From Macrosoma leucophasiata (lineage: Eukaryota > Arthropoda > Insecta > Lepidoptera > Hedylidae), in NCBI GenBank assembly GCA_036365455.1, contig JAWQUS010000013.1, forward strand, positions 15,172,001-15,236,000: a DNA stretch of 64,000 nt, read 5' to 3'. Within the stretch, counting starts at the first letter, position 1, and every line of letters starts with the position of its first letter. Positions 42,701 to 51,620 of the stretch are shown in pieces. The position numbers and the translations under genes are program-made. The notes under the pieces were generated by a model. It was not told the origin of the DNA. It saw only the letters and a list, made by a program, of their open reading frames with translations, and did not search any database.

Positions 42701-45700
42701 ATCGTGTTCCGGTCAGGTGGTAAAGTACAGCCCTGTAATTTCCGGCACAGAAGCATAATACCTTAGGCCTCAGAAGTGGTAACGCGTCTGCATTTTGACC
42801 TCTGGTCTTTGTGTGGGTGTGTATAGGCTGCAGTCATCACTTAACAATAATGTGAACTGCATGTATGTTTGCCACTTACAATACATAAAAAAACACTGCT
42901 TGAAATTAGACCAGGTAAATATATGCATTAGTATTAAATAAATACGCTTACACTCACAGCCCCACACTAGGTATAAACCTGTGGCCTACAAATGGCCATA
43001 CAAATGTTTGACCCGGCGCGGGGATTGAACCTGCGACCCTTCGAATTAAACGGTCGTCTGGGTACCGCTGTGCTAACCGGGTCGTCGAGATTCGTTTTTA
43101 GAGATTAGAACGTAATTTCACAGCCTTTAGCCTTCCTCATAAATGTGGCTTTATTACATATACAACAAAATCAAAACCGACTGGTCCTAGAAGTTATCTC
43201 GTTCAAACGTTAACAATACCTATGTACACCTAACTAGTAATCATATTAATATTATAAATACGAAAGTTTGTATGTTTGTTTGTTTGTTGCTCCTTCACGC
43301 AAAAACTGCTGAACCGATTTTCATAAAATTTGGCACACACGTACAGAGTACCTTGGACTAACACATTGGATAGTTTTTATCGCGGAAAATTGTTTCTGTG
43401 GGATGCCATGAGATGATTTGATATGTTTTTACAGGTAACGCAAAAGATCTACACGCGGGCGGAGCTGGGTGCAAAAGCTAGTAGTAGTAGATATATTAAA
43501 GTTTCCATATTAAAATAATGAGCTCTGCAGATACGCTGTATGTACGCTGTGATAATATTTTGAAGCCGGAAGGTAAGGCCATCATTCATTCGCCGCTTTC
43601 TTACCATTCATCTTTTGTGATGAAGCGCTCGCGTACTTTTGAGGGCAGTTACAGATCTCTTTCAAAGTTTCCACGAAATCTTAAAAATAAACCATCTTTT
43701 CGATTACAATTTCGTATATTGTTCCTGGCGGCCGTTGTCGGACTTTCGTGGCATTTACAAATTGTTAAAATGACAGCAGAATTTTTCACGGAGAAGTATT
43801 CAAAACGTATTTCTTAAAGTGCAGATTTTTTTATTCAATGCATATACATAATGAAGCGCGCATGGCCCAGCGGCTGGTGTAGATCGTAAACGAACTACTC
43901 GTTAACCGAGTAGTTCGTTTACGATCTACACCAGCACCAGCACTACGGGCGCGGTCGGGTAGTATGATGGGTGACCGCTAGTGGCAAATTAAATGCGCGT
44001 TTCCGTGCTTCGGAGGGCACGTTAAGCCGTCGATCCCGGTTGCTATCGATGGATAGCAGTCGTTAAACCTTGTCGGAGGCCTAATGGGCGGTTTGAAAAC
44101 ATCCGACAGCGGGTTGGCCACTAACCCACCCACCCACCTCCACCAATCCGCATTGGAGCAGCGTGGTGGAGTAAGCTCCAGGCCTCCCCCCAAAAACGGG
44201 AGAGACTCGTGCCCAGCAGTGGGACGTATAATGGGTTGCCATTATTATACCACTCATTTATTTTTAAAACTTATTAAATATTTTTTACATATAGAAGTAT
44301 AAAAAAAACAAATTATTATTATTATATATACATAATAAAGATAACCTACCTTAGATTGTTTTTAAATTAGTAGGTACTTAATTGATTGTCAAATGTAATG
44401 GTTGGTATGGTACGAGTAGGTACATCTATCCCCTTGGCAATTACCTAGCAAAGTAGGTGACAAAAACGTTACTGTCATGTGTGATTTCCATGAATGCATC
44501 TTGCCTTCTAATAATTCAAAAATAAATCCCTTATACTCCATCCCAAAATAGGATCTTAAAACCTCGAGTTTAGCAGGGATTATAAATTGAAATTGCTTTA
44601 AAGCAGTTACTCAACAATACATTTTGTGCATTAACTGCACAAAGCAAGTTTGGCGTAGCGCCCGACAATAATTGATACCTCGCTCCGATATTAAGCAATA
44701 TTTTTTAGTTTAAATGGCCCTGTCACCAGCCACAACTCCTTTTGTAGCCTTTATATCACAGTAAAATTACAATAGTAATACAATTATGGCAACCCTCGAT
44801 ACGTCCCACTGCTGGGCACAAGTCTCTTCCCTTCTTAGCAGGAGGCCTGGAGCTTACTCCACCACGCTGCTCCAATGCGGGTTGGTGGAGAAAAGGGTTA
44901 GTGGCCAATCCGTTGTCGGATTTCTCCTCCCTTCTCCTCCTCCGGGCCTCCAACAAGGTTTAACTGCATGCTTGTTTACCACTTCCATTACGTTAAAAAA
45001 AATAATAATAACATATTAATAGGTGAAAGATTATAGGCCCTAGTAGTAACAAGGCATCTTATTTGGTTTATTTTGACGTAGATCTCTAATGCTGTTGATG
45101 TCACCTAAAACGGCGGTAAATTCGTTTCAATTAGGTGGTAGTAAATAATATAACGATGGGGATGGGGATGGCGATAAAATTTCCCCCATTGCGATCGCCA
45201 ATCCGGATGCCAAGTGTGGATATCATTGCATATTTGTTGCATCGTTGGGGAAGGTTTTTGTTTAGCAGTCGACGTGTTTCGGCTGAAACGATGTTGAGAT
45301 GTCTAATATTGCAGTAGCTATTCATTAACTACCAATGTAAACTATACTACTGTCCTACTAGCCACTATTATTACAATAATAGAATGAAACTACGTTTCGG
45401 ATTTATCTCGCGTATATTAAACTAAAATGATTATTTAAAATCGAAATCGACAATTAGTAACTTTTGTGTTAATCCTGAACGCTACGCAAGACGTTTGCGA
45501 AATAGATGGAGGTAGTTGCACATAATAATTTTTCAAATTGCTGTCAGACAAATGTCACCTCAGTCTGCCCGAGACCACGGAAGCTGAACAGCGACTGAAA
45601 CGTCGGGTTCGATTTTAAATAATCATTTTAGTTTAATATACGCGAGATAATTCCGAAAAATAGTTTTATTTCAATGAGTGCAGCTCGCGAAAACCTAAGA

Positions 45701-47464
45701 ACATACTATAAATAAAATGCTTACACATTTACACAATACGAGAATATTATATAGAATAGTGATCGGTACATAATATACAGAATGATTGATGATGTCATTC
45801 AAATCTCGGCATTTCAGAAATATACGGAAAATTCATGTATATGAACATTGATCTTATTCGCAGCTATCGAGGGAATATTGTACGCAGAACTGTTCCCCCC
45901 CTACATTTCCTTAAACACCCCCCCTTCCCCGTTCCAATTCCCGCACAAAAGTTCGCTCGGTCCGCCTGTCAATTTCCCATCACTCGTCGACGTATCTTTA
46001 AAGGTTTCCGTCACAATGGTTAGTTATTTTTAACATGCTCGATATTGAATGCGTGCGAGTTAAATGTGGCGAAAAAGCAAATTTTAGTTTTACATAATAC
46101 TAGCTGTTGCCTGCGGCTCCACCAGCGTTTAGGTCCCTTTTTATCCTGTGCAAACTCATCAAATCATCCCATGGCATCCCACAGGAACATTTTTCGAAAC
46201 AAAAACCATCCTATGTGTTAATCCAAGTTACCTTCTATGAAAATCGGTTCAGTAGTTTTTGAGGAGTAACAAAAAAACAAACAAAGGATAGATAGCGACT
46301 GTAGCGCCATCTGCCAGGCTGAATTGTGAATCTAAACGATCCAGGGCGCCACCCAAACAAAAAATATCATTAAAATCGGTCCAGGTGTTCAGGAGGAGTT
46401 CAGTGACATAAACACGTACAATAGCATTATATATCTAAAGAAGATGTAGTGGGTGCCGTTGTTCACATTCAATACATCAACAAACAGCCAGATCCGAATC
46501 AAATATCTGTAGGCCATACTAATATTTGTCCAGGTACGGATCAAACCCGAGAGCCTCGGTTCAAACAGTCATCACACACCGCTAAACCAACTGTCTCGTG
46601 AAACTAAAAGATCAGATTTTCCTTTTTCTTCCGGTAAAAAAACGAGCTCTCAATCACCAGAGGTAAGACACAGCTAGATAGAATGAAGAATGGAAGAGCA
46701 ATATTAAAAAAGTGTGAGATTTATTGTGTGAAATGACCGCACATAAATGGCAGTTGAAGCATTTGGCTGACACTTGGAATTTATGGAGTTTCTGATATGA
46801 TTTTAGAGCACGCATATTTTTTTATTAAAGGATGCGTATGTGGTGTGTTCTGTTTGTGGTAGAACTTAAAGTGCCGTACATTACCACCTGCCCGGAACAC
46901 GATAGTGCTAAACACTACCATTTAGCGGCAAGTATGGTAATGCGGTGGTGCCTACGCTCGCGTGCTCCGTCACTGGAGCTCTACCACATTCCAATTGTAT
47001 TGATGACGTTACGAACGTTTTAACTGGTGGTAGAGCTCCAGTGAAGGAGCTCGCGAGCGTAGGCACCACCGCATTACCTAATATACTTGCCGCTAAATGG
47101 TAGTGTTCAGCACTATCGTGTTCCAGTCAGGTGGTAATGTACGGCTCTGTAATTTCGGCACAGAGGCATAACACCTAATGCCTCAGGAGTGGCAGCGCAT
47201 CTGCATTTTGACCTCTGGTCATTGAGTGGGTGTCTATAGGGTGAAGTCATCGCTGCACTGCACGCTTGTTTGCCACTTTTCTTTACATAAAAAAAAAAGT
47301 TATTTTATTTGTGCTTGAGCTACTGAGCTGGGCACTCAGTTACACCCTTTTTAAAGATACATACCAAGTTTAGCGACCAACTGCACCACGATGCTGTCAC
47401 CAGCAACCGCCCAGCGGACTTCGAACGCCAGCTCGTCGTACAGCACCTCGCAGTTCAGCTTCGA
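25382..47464 (-). CDS. Skeletor: Skeletor-type protein (DOMON + cupredoxin-like + long C-terminal exon), 5'-partial
   Basis: Eight exons read on the minus strand (47464-47365, 41648-41464, 38112-37918, 35784-35620, 30790-30631, 30213-30020, 29065-28838, 27781-25382), 3627 nt in one frame, 1208 residues plus TAA. Residues 1-160 form a DOMON domain ([40 protein letters not shown]). Residues ~161-215 are a Ser-Pro/His-Thr linker. Residues ~270-425 are cupredoxin-like ([43 protein letters not shown]). The remainder is low complexity. The family (Drosophila Skeletor, Knickkopf relatives) normally has DM13 domains before DOMON; none was found up to 64000, so the 5' end is missing. Drosophila Skeletor is described as a spindle-matrix chromosomal protein, while its domains resemble extracellular cuticle-assembly proteins; which role applies here cannot be told. 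Introns are filled with SINEs and Helitron-like repeats. Confidence 0.9.
27782..28837 (-). other. Skeletor last intron: no recognised repeat
   Basis: AT-rich, no family similarity noticed; carries only the acceptor CCCTGTTCCAG next to 27781. Confidence 0.5.
28838..29065 (-). CDS. Skeletor: Skeletor exon: cupredoxin-like middle
   Basis: Acceptor AATATCACAG, donor CAG|GTGAGC; exactly 76 codons. Reads [39 protein letters not shown] and [14 protein letters not shown]. Confidence 0.93.
29120..29410 (+). repeat. Unnamed repeat ending 'gtagtattattacat'
   Basis: TCCATACAAACGCTTATTCT, GTTACCTATTACACTGACAT, GAAGTGTCCATTTTATACGT; also at 50505-50715 and, reversed, 58025-58225. Confidence 0.75.
29468..29602 (+). 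repeat. Family A retroposon, degenerate
   Basis: CACAGAGACATAACCTCATG, TATAGATGTTTATAGGC, ending ATTTGCCACTTCATAGAAT. Confidence 0.65.
29640..29760 (+). mobile_element. LINE 3'-end fragment
   Basis: TTGCCTGGAAGAAGTCACTG then GAGCGATAAGGCCGC; matches the fragment at 6595-6728. Confidence 0.5.
30020..30213 (-). CDS. Skeletor: Skeletor exon: cupredoxin-like strands with first His
   Basis: Acceptor ATTCTGTCAG, donor CAG|GTACCC. Reads [40 protein letters not shown] and [16 protein letters not shown]. The His of RYHPF sits where a type 1 copper ligand would be. Confidence 0.93.
30631..30790 (-). CDS. Skeletor: Skeletor exon: Pro-rich lead into cupredoxin-like module
   Basis: Acceptor TTCAATAG, donor ACTG|GTATGA. 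Reads [20 protein letters not shown] then [20 protein letters not shown]; phase 0 to phase 1. Confidence 0.92.
30835..30965. repeat. Family D tRNA-like pair, decayed
   Basis: GGAAAAGTGGAAAGAAGAAT, CAGGGGTTGAACCTGCAAC (reverse B box) and then forward AGCTTCGGTAGCTTAGTGG, the same inverted layout as 24556-24947. Confidence 0.6.
31488..31772 (+). repeat. Family A retroposon, full length
   Basis: CTGGTGGTAGAGCTCCAGTG to CCAATACATAAAAAAACA. Confidence 0.9.
31785..32165 (-). repeat. Family F LINE/SINE copy
   Basis: GTCCACTACTGGACAAAGG, GGCAGGCGGATTGGCGATCG, CGAAGCACGGCAACGCGC; reverse of the order at 43940-44250 and 14580-14765. Confidence 0.7.
32500..32775 (-). repeat. Family A retroposon
   Basis: TTTTATGTAAGAAAGTGACA ... 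GCTCTTTCACTGGAATTCTACCACCA region; carries the 'ATAGTTACTACGGGGCC' variant block. Confidence 0.85.
33062..33325 (-). mobile_element. RTE-like LINE, ORF2 C-terminal end
   Basis: Minus strand reads [37 protein letters not shown] and KQAKAHRGL then stop, followed by a (CAT)n tail at 33061-33074. This is the usual C-terminus of arthropod endonuclease/reverse transcriptase polyproteins; 5' truncated. Confidence 0.82.
33710..33976 (-). repeat. Family A retroposon
   Basis: AAGGAAGTGGCAAACAAGCA ... GGAGCTCTACCACTGCAG, with a ~13-base deletion around 33835. Confidence 0.85.
34472..34624 (-). mobile_element. 3' fragment of the element-1 family
   Basis: Reverse complement matches 18955-19100 almost base for base (stop-codon region, GTGTGTGATCGGTGATTAG, GGCTCTAGTGGCTCGAAATA, tail AATGAATAAAT). 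A 5'-truncated insertion, as expected for target-primed retroposition. Confidence 0.85.
34653..35421 (-). mobile_element. Helitron-like non-autonomous element (family H), 769 bp
   Basis: Reverse complement reads A|TCTATACTTACAATAAATCT ... GGGCACAGCTAG|T. Contains a (CAGA)n tract and, at the 3' end, the palindromic cassette 34653-34736. No Rep/helicase coding. Confidence 0.75.
35620..35784 (-). CDS. Skeletor: Skeletor exon: Ser-Pro / His-Thr linker
   Basis: Acceptor ATTCCACAG, donor GAG|GTACGT; 55 codons. Reads [18 protein letters not shown], then alternating Ser-Pro and His-Thr dipeptides encoded by GGTGAC-like and GTGTGT-like tracts on the plus strand. Confidence 0.9.
35846..36024 (+). mobile_element. 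Helitron-like non-autonomous element (family H), 179 bp
   Basis: A|TCTATTATATAAAAATAAGT ... GCGGGCAACAGCTAG|T in a Skeletor intron. Confidence 0.75.
36240..36358 (-). repeat. Family D tRNA-like repeat
   Basis: AGAAAAAGTGGAAAGAAAAA, TTCAGGCAGGAATCGAACTT (reverse B box), CCAGTCCAGCCGCTTTACCA; ends in an inverted GGGCTTCGGTAGCTAG scrap. Confidence 0.7.
36449..36740 (-). mobile_element. Helitron-like non-autonomous element (family H), 292 bp
   Basis: Reverse complement A|TCTATACAAATAAATAAAAT ... AGGCACAGCTAG|T with the palindromic cassette at its 3' end. Confidence 0.72.
36741..37539. other. Skeletor intron without recognised repeat
   Basis: No family or coding similarity seen between the Helitron-like element and the exon relic. 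Confidence 0.45.
37540..37765 (-). pseudogene. Broken tandem copy of the Skeletor DOMON exon
   Basis: Minus-strand reading gives [20 protein letters not shown] then [17 protein letters not shown], clearly a copy of the exon at 37918-38112. It lacks two codons (NG), loses the exon's last ~14 codons and the donor, and is split: the start (NSIRLLNA) is at about 37740-37765, separated by ~75 unrelated bases. It cannot splice as the parent exon does, so it is a relic. Confidence 0.85.
37918..38112 (-). CDS. Skeletor: Skeletor exon: DOMON C-terminal half
   Basis: Acceptor GTCATCAG, donor AAG|GTAATC; 65 codons in phase 0. Reads [20 protein letters not shown] and [21 protein letters not shown] degenerate second copy lies about 150-370 bases downstream in transcript sense. 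Confidence 0.93.
38113..39044. other. Skeletor intron, unassigned; contains a 193-codon open frame
   Basis: A plus-strand frame opens at 38624 but runs into the family A copy and resembles nothing recognised; probably transposon-derived or chance. Confidence 0.4.
39045..39226 (-). repeat. Family A retroposon, 5' truncated
   Basis: TTATGTAATGGCAAACAAGC ... CATTTAGCGGCAAGTTG; abuts a LINE tail. Confidence 0.8.
39234..39465 (-). mobile_element. LINE 3' end (RTE-like tail)
   Basis: Minus strand: [18 protein letters not shown] then GGTCCGTTTGCTTGTCTGTC and tail CAGACATAAAAAAAT. Same family as 53078-53395. Confidence 0.72.
39466..41093. other. Skeletor intron, mostly unassigned
   Basis: Only a perfect 14-bp hairpin (40116-40129/40134-40147, GCGCTCTTTTATGA) stands out; 40560-40760 is G/T-rich and unplaced. 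Confidence 0.45.
41094..41335 (+). repeat. Family A retroposon
   Basis: CTCCACCGCATTACCTAATA ... GGTTTACCACTTCCACTAAA, with a local duplication GGTAATTGGTAATG. It ends about 130 bases from a Skeletor exon. Confidence 0.85.
41464..41648 (-). CDS. Skeletor: Skeletor exon: DOMON core
   Basis: Acceptor TTTTTTTTCAG, donor GCG|GTGAGT. Completes G+AG (Glu) and reads [20 protein letters not shown] then [20 protein letters not shown] and CPDERLA. Confidence 0.93.
41782..42003. repeat. Family A 3' part (minus) joined to family B 3' part (plus)
   Basis: 41782-41872 is family A (GGAAGTAGCAAACAAGCATG); 41900-42003 is family B (CCGGCGAGTCGTGGGTGTTT ... CCTACCCCTTCGGGG). Confidence 0.75.
42228..42302 (-). 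repeat. Unnamed repeat, inverted partner of 43560-43630
   Basis: Reverse of GAAGCCGGAAGGTAAGGCC and ATTCATTCGCCGCTTTCTTA found at 43562-43612. Confidence 0.7.
42608..42894 (+). repeat. Family A retroposon, full length
   Basis: CTGGTGGTAGATCTCCAGCG ... CAATACATAAAAAAACAC. Confidence 0.88.
42938..43085 (-). repeat. Family C SINE
   Basis: ATACGCTTACACTCACAGCC, CGCGGGGATTGAACCTGCGA, ACCGCTGTGCTAACCGGGTC. Confidence 0.82.
43241..43481 (+). mobile_element. Helitron-like non-autonomous element (family H), 241 bp
   Basis: A|TCATATTAATATTATAAATA ... GGTGCAAAAGCTAG|T. Confidence 0.72.
43560..43630 (+). repeat. Unnamed repeat inside a 99-codon open frame
   Basis: Inverted copy at 42228-42302 shows the open frame 43518-43817 runs through repeat sequence. 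Confidence 0.65.
43850..44250 (+). repeat. Family F LINE/SINE copy with a 28-bp hairpin
   Basis: Begins GGCCCAGCGGCTGGTG; perfect inverted arms 43874-43901/43907-43934; then GCACGTTAAGCCGTCGATCC, GGAGCAGCGTGGTGGAGTAA and TGCCCAGCAGTGGGACGTAT. Confidence 0.78.
44795..45002 (-). repeat. Family F 3' part (minus) with a family A scrap
   Basis: ACGTCCCACTGCTGGGCACA, CCACCACGCTGCTCCAATGC; then plus-strand CATGCTTGTTTACCACTTCC at 44968-45002. Confidence 0.7.
45125..45280 (+). repeat. Family F fragment
   Basis: GCGATCGCCAATCCGGATGC, GTGTGGATATCATTGCATA and GTTTCGGCTGAAACGATG. Confidence 0.6.
45281..46099. other. Skeletor intron, unassigned
   Basis: Contains a C-rich patch (45893-45930) but nothing recognisable. 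Confidence 0.4.
46100..46292 (-). mobile_element. Helitron-like non-autonomous element (family H), 193 bp
   Basis: Reverse complement A|TCTATCCTTTGTTTGTTTTT ... GCAGGCAACAGCTAG|T. Confidence 0.72.
46443..46602 (-). repeat. Family C SINE
   Basis: GTGGGTGCCGTTGTTCACAT, CAAATATCTGTAGGCCATAC, ACACACCGCTAAACCAACTG. Confidence 0.78.
46868..47296. repeat. Two family A copies, head to head
   Basis: Minus copy 46868-46988 and plus copy 47026-47296 share inverted GGTGGTAGAGCTCC heads around 37 bases; ends about 70 bases before a Skeletor exon. Confidence 0.85.
47365..47464 (-). CDS. Skeletor: Skeletor exon: start of DOMON domain
   Basis: Minus-strand acceptor TTTCCAG, donor CTTG|GTATGT. Reads [18 protein letters not shown] then [15 protein letters not shown]. 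First exon of the gene recognisable in the window. Confidence 0.88.
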
Positions 47465-47598
47465 CTGGAAACAAAAGATAAACCTTTTTAAGGAAAGGAG
47501 ATCTTTTTAAGAAAACAGGGTTCGTGCCATGTCATCACAACAATAAAAATAAAAATGTGTATCTGAAATCAAAATGTAGCAAGCAAGTAGATCGTGTG

Positions 47599-47921
47599 TC
47601 TATACAAACAAATAAAATTGGAGTGTCTGTTGGTAATATAAAAATAACCGCTTTTTACTACATGAAAATTAATAAATGTATGTATACACGGTACATATAC
47701 CAAAACATTTTTTTTACAATGTTTGTCTGCCTGTCTGTCTGTTTGTTCCGGATAATCGCGGGAACGGCTGGACCGATTTTGATGGGACTTTCACTGGCGG
47801 ATAACTTAGTAATAAGGCGTAACTTAGGCTACTTTTACACTAGCTGCGCCCACGACTTCGTCCGGGTAGGTACTGAACAATCACAAGTTCTTACGGGGAC
47901 GAAGTCGCGGGCACGGCCAGG
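47599..47921 (+). mobile_element. Helitron-like (family H), opposite-strand relative of 36449-36740
   Basis: TCTATACAAACAAATAAAAT, AAAATAACCGCTTTTTACTA, then the cassette ACTAGCTGCGCCCACGACTT ... GACGAAGTCGCGGGCAC. The terminal CTAG is mutated. Confidence 0.65.
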
Positions 47922-48092
47922 ATCAAACAAAAACTTTCATCGAGCCTAGGAAGGAGACTTCAGCTCATTTCGGGTCTGTAGAGCGTTATCTCTTTCGCAC
48001 CGTACCTATTTGACGTTTGTCGACCATTTTGATTGAGTTTTGACCAATACCGGACTGTCAGTGCTTACGTAGGCAGTGCGTAACAGAGCGGA

Positions 48093-48162
48093 AAGTATAT
48101 TAGGTAATGCGGTGGTGTCTACGTCCGTGAGCTCCGTCACTGGAGCTCTACCACCAGTAACG
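48093..48162 (-). repeat. Family A head fragment
   Basis: AGTATATTAGGTAATGCGGT ... CTGGAGCTCTACCACCAG. Confidence 0.8.
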
Positions 48163-48264
48163 CTGCTGTTCATCCTACGTTATTATTTTTACTACCCCCC
48201 AATAGTAAAGAGATGACCGCCGTACAACTAAAGTAAAATAAGAATATTGTTATGTATTAGATCA

Positions 48265-48593
48265 AAACGTAAACGTAAAAACGTAACTTCACGCCTGTAA
48301 TCCCCGAAGGGGTAGGCAGAGGTAAATGCATGCATTCAATCATACATGCAAACACCCACGACTCGCCGGTTACGTTTTAGGCCCATGTAACAAGTGGCGA
48401 ACCTGTTGCCATCTCCGGGCACATTACCAAACTCCGGGGTACTGGGAAACTTCCAGAAAATTGAAAAATCCCAATAGAAGCAGAGATAAAGGATTTTAAA
48501 CCGTTATCTCTGATAGTCCCCGACCCGGGAATCGAACCCGGGACCTCCAGCGTAATAGTAGTGGCCTGCTACCACTACGCTACTGAGGCAGTT
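48265..48593 (-). repeat. Family B tRNA-derived SINE with 9-bp target duplication
   Basis: Flanked by ATTAGATCA (48256-48264, 48594-48602). Head has an intact B-box core GGTTCGATTCC; the best-preserved copy here. Confidence 0.95.
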
Positions 48594-49087
48594 ATTAGAT
48601 CAGATAAATAATATGTTTAATTTATATAAATTTGCATGTCGGTGTGAGTGAAACAGGTTTTAATAACTAAATAATATATTCTATCCTGACATACTCTAAG
48701 AAGTAGCGAAAGTTATAATATAATATATCAACCGAATATACGAGTAATACTTGCAGCTGTCAATTAGAATGGAAAGTTATTACACAATACACAAGACAAA
48801 TAAAAAAAACAGGCAAGAGCGAGTGGGACCTTCGTTCGTAGGGTTTCGTACAATTTATAAATTCCCTTTGCTATCGTGTACTTCAATGCTTCAAATTAAC
48901 GTATAATAAAAGAAAAATCTAGATTTTTTGATAATTTGAGGCTACTATTTAGGAGATTAGAACTTGTAAAGTCTACTAATCTTTGATAGTTTCCCTTTTC
49001 AATTTACATGTCCAAGTGTAACAAAAAATCTCTCTTTGAATCGCAGCTTAATACTTCACAAATGGTTCCCTTAACTGAGAAAGTACT

Positions 49088-49354
49088 TTTTTTTATGTAA
49101 TAAAAGTGGCAAACAAGTATGCAGTTCACATTGATGTTAAGTGATGACTGCAGCCTAAAGACACCCACAAAATGCAGATGCGTTACCACTCCCGAGGCCT
49201 AACGTGTTATACCTCCGTGCCCGAAATTACAGGGCCGTACATTACCACATGACTGGAACACGATAGTGCTGAACACTACCATTTAGCGGCAAGTATATAA
49301 GGTAATGCGGGGGTGCCTACGCCCGCGAGCTCCGTCACTGGTGCTCTACCACCA
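49088..49354 (-). repeat. Family A retroposon
   Basis: TTATGTAATAAAAGTGGCAA ... GGTGCTCTACCACCA, with an internal deletion after GACACCCAC. Confidence 0.87.
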
Positions 49355-49821
49355 ATATATCCTAAAACTCACAATATTCTTTAAAGACCTATCTAATGAT
49401 AAAAAACACTATGGGGTGCGTGAAGAAAAAAATACAGCCCCACTACATGTAGGGGAAGTACCCCAAAAAAATATTTTTCAAGATTTTATTGCTCGACTTT
49501 CTTCGTATAGCTAGAATGTATATTCTTGCCAAATTACAGATTTCTAGTACGAATAGTCTACAGTCATAGCTGCGGACACGGATGGCGGACAGAGCGACGG
49601 ACATGCCGAAGAGTTCCTTGTCGGTTACGGAACCCTAAATAATAAGAAAGTGGAGTCTCTAATTACTTAAGATTAATTATCTTCACAATTGTTCGCCGAA
49701 TGCTAATAACACACGTCAATCATGTGATGAGCGACAAAAGATGTTATGCTACAGACACCATCAAAGTGTTCTTGAAGAAAATCAATTTTTGTGTCGTGGG
49801 TAAAGGTGGCAAATATTTTAT

Positions 49822-50106
49822 CTGGTGGTAGAGCTTCGGTGACGGGGATCGAGGGTGTAGGCACCACCGCATTGCCTAATCTACTTCCCGCTAAATTGTA
49901 GTATTAAGCTATCGTATAAGTATCGTGGTCCGGTCAGGTGTCAATGTACGTAATTTCAAGCACAGAGGCGTAATACTTTAAGCCTCAGAAGTGCCAACGC
50001 ATTTACACTGAAATCTCTAGTTTCATATAGGCGTTTAGAGGCTACGGTATTATTTATCATCAATGTAAACTGTATGCTTGTTTGCCACTTCATAACATAA
50101 AAAAAA
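49822..50106 (+). repeat. Family A retroposon
   Basis: CTGGTGGTAGAGCTTCGGTG ... CACTTCATAACATAAAAAAA. Confidence 0.83.
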
Positions 50107-50504
50107 CATGATTCTGGAAACTTATAACTATACCAAAATATTCAAATAATAAAAAAGGCTTTCTCAATGACCTGATTCGGTCCATGAAGCTCTAACTTAT
50201 GACAAAATTATATGAGCAATAACTAGGTAAGCACACTACCCATGCATCGATTTCCAATCGGCGACGAACTAAAGATAGAGTTGGGCCGTTTGTTATTCTG
50301 CCATAAATACTTGATAGCCGGCCCTACCTCTCGAGCCTCGGCTATTTCAGCCGTTAGCACCACACATCGCCCCATAGCTGTATTCTATAACTTTACTATC
50401 AACATCACTCTCGGCTGAATTGCCTCGGTTTCCTATTTTTTAATGAAACCAGATTATGTGTGGTTATCTACATTTATAAGCAAAATTCGCTTACCACTAC
50501 ACCG

Positions 50505-50715
50505 AGGACGAAATTCCATACAAACTCTTTTTCTGGTTACCTACTACACGGATATCAATCAGGACGTGTTTTTACACGCACACACACAGTTGTGCGCTCG
50601 CAGCCTCAGTGCACGAGGCTTTTGGCGTGGGACTCAAGGGGGGGTGCGGGCTGCAAGAGGGAAAATGGGACGTCGAAGTGTCCATTCTATACGTAGTATT
50701 ATTACATATTCTCTG
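50505..50715 (+). repeat. Unnamed repeat ending 'gtagtattattacat'
   Basis: AAATTCCATACAAACTCTTT, GGGACGTCGAAGTGTCCATT, TACGTAGTATTATTACATA; same family as 29120-29410. Confidence 0.75.
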
Positions 50716-50765
50716 CCACCAATGTGAGTTGTACACTTGTTAGCTACTATCATAACAAGAACATG

Positions 50766-51188
50766 TTTTTTTTAATGTAAGGAAGGTGGCCAACAAACGC
50801 GCAGCTCACATTGATGTTAAGTGATGACTGTCTTCACTTAACATCCACGTGAAGTGCATGCTTGTTTTCCACCTACGTTACATTAAAAAAACTGAGGAGA
50901 AAGGTTCCTATCTACTAATAGAATACATACTTACAAATAATTTTCAACTGGTGGTAGAGTTGCAGTGTAAGAGCTCGAGGGCGTAGGCACCACCGCATTA
51001 CCTAATTTATCTGCCGCTAAATGGTAGTGTTCTTGTTGGATGAGACATAATAACAAAGGTCTTACGGGTGGCAACGCATCTGCATTTTGATCTGTGGTCT
51101 TTGTGTAAGTGTCTGTAGGCCGCAGTTATCACTTAAAATCAATAAGAATGCATGCTTGTTTGCCACCTTATTTACATTAAAAAAAAAT
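50766..51188. repeat. Family A: palindromic 3'-end pair, then a full copy
   Basis: 50766-50829 (minus) and 50830-50890 (plus) are two 3' ends joined at AGTGATGACTG/TCTTCACTTA. A separate plus copy follows at 50949-51188 (ACTGGTGGTAGAGTTGCAGT ... TTACATTAAAAAAAA). Confidence 0.8.
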
Positions 51189-51444
51189 AGATTCGATTTT
51201 CACTTCGCCACAACTACTGCCACAACAATGGATGTTTTCTTAAAATAAACATTACACAAAACACAAAACCACCACCTTTGGAATATGATTTCATTTGAGC
51301 AAGCATGGAGCAGGCCGCGTCTATCTTCATTTCGTTGGAACCGAAACGTTACAATGGGAACAAAGAGGGCTTCCTCGAACAGCCTTACATTCAATACTGA
51401 CCTGGTACTCGCTAGGGTTGACACTTCTTATTTAAATTATGTTA

Positions 51445-51620
51445 CACTAGATTTTACCCGCTACTTCGTTCGCGTACACTTTTAATCGTTAAAAATTGTA
51501 GCCTATATATCATTCCAATGTATAACCCATATCACTGTAAAGTTTCATTCAAATGCGTCCAGGAGTTTTTTCGTGAAAGCGTAATAAACATCCATCCATC
51601 TATATTCACAAACTTTCGCA
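51445..51620 (-). repeat. Helitron-like (family H) fragment
   Basis: ACTAGATTTTACCCGCTACT, TAGCCTATATATCATTCCAA; abuts the next element at a shared TCGCA|TCTATAC point. Confidence 0.6.

Noticed and set aside
43518..43817. 99-codon plus-strand open frame with a hydrophobic stretch
   Set aside because: Overlaps a dispersed repeat that is also present inverted at 42228-42302; no family resemblance.
48480..48593. tRNA gene on the minus strand
   Set aside because: A and B boxes are present but the sequence continues into a SINE body with target-site duplications.
49305..49514. Open frame reading [16 protein letters not shown]
   Set aside because: The start is the head of a family A copy read in reverse; identical peptides occur at other family A copies.
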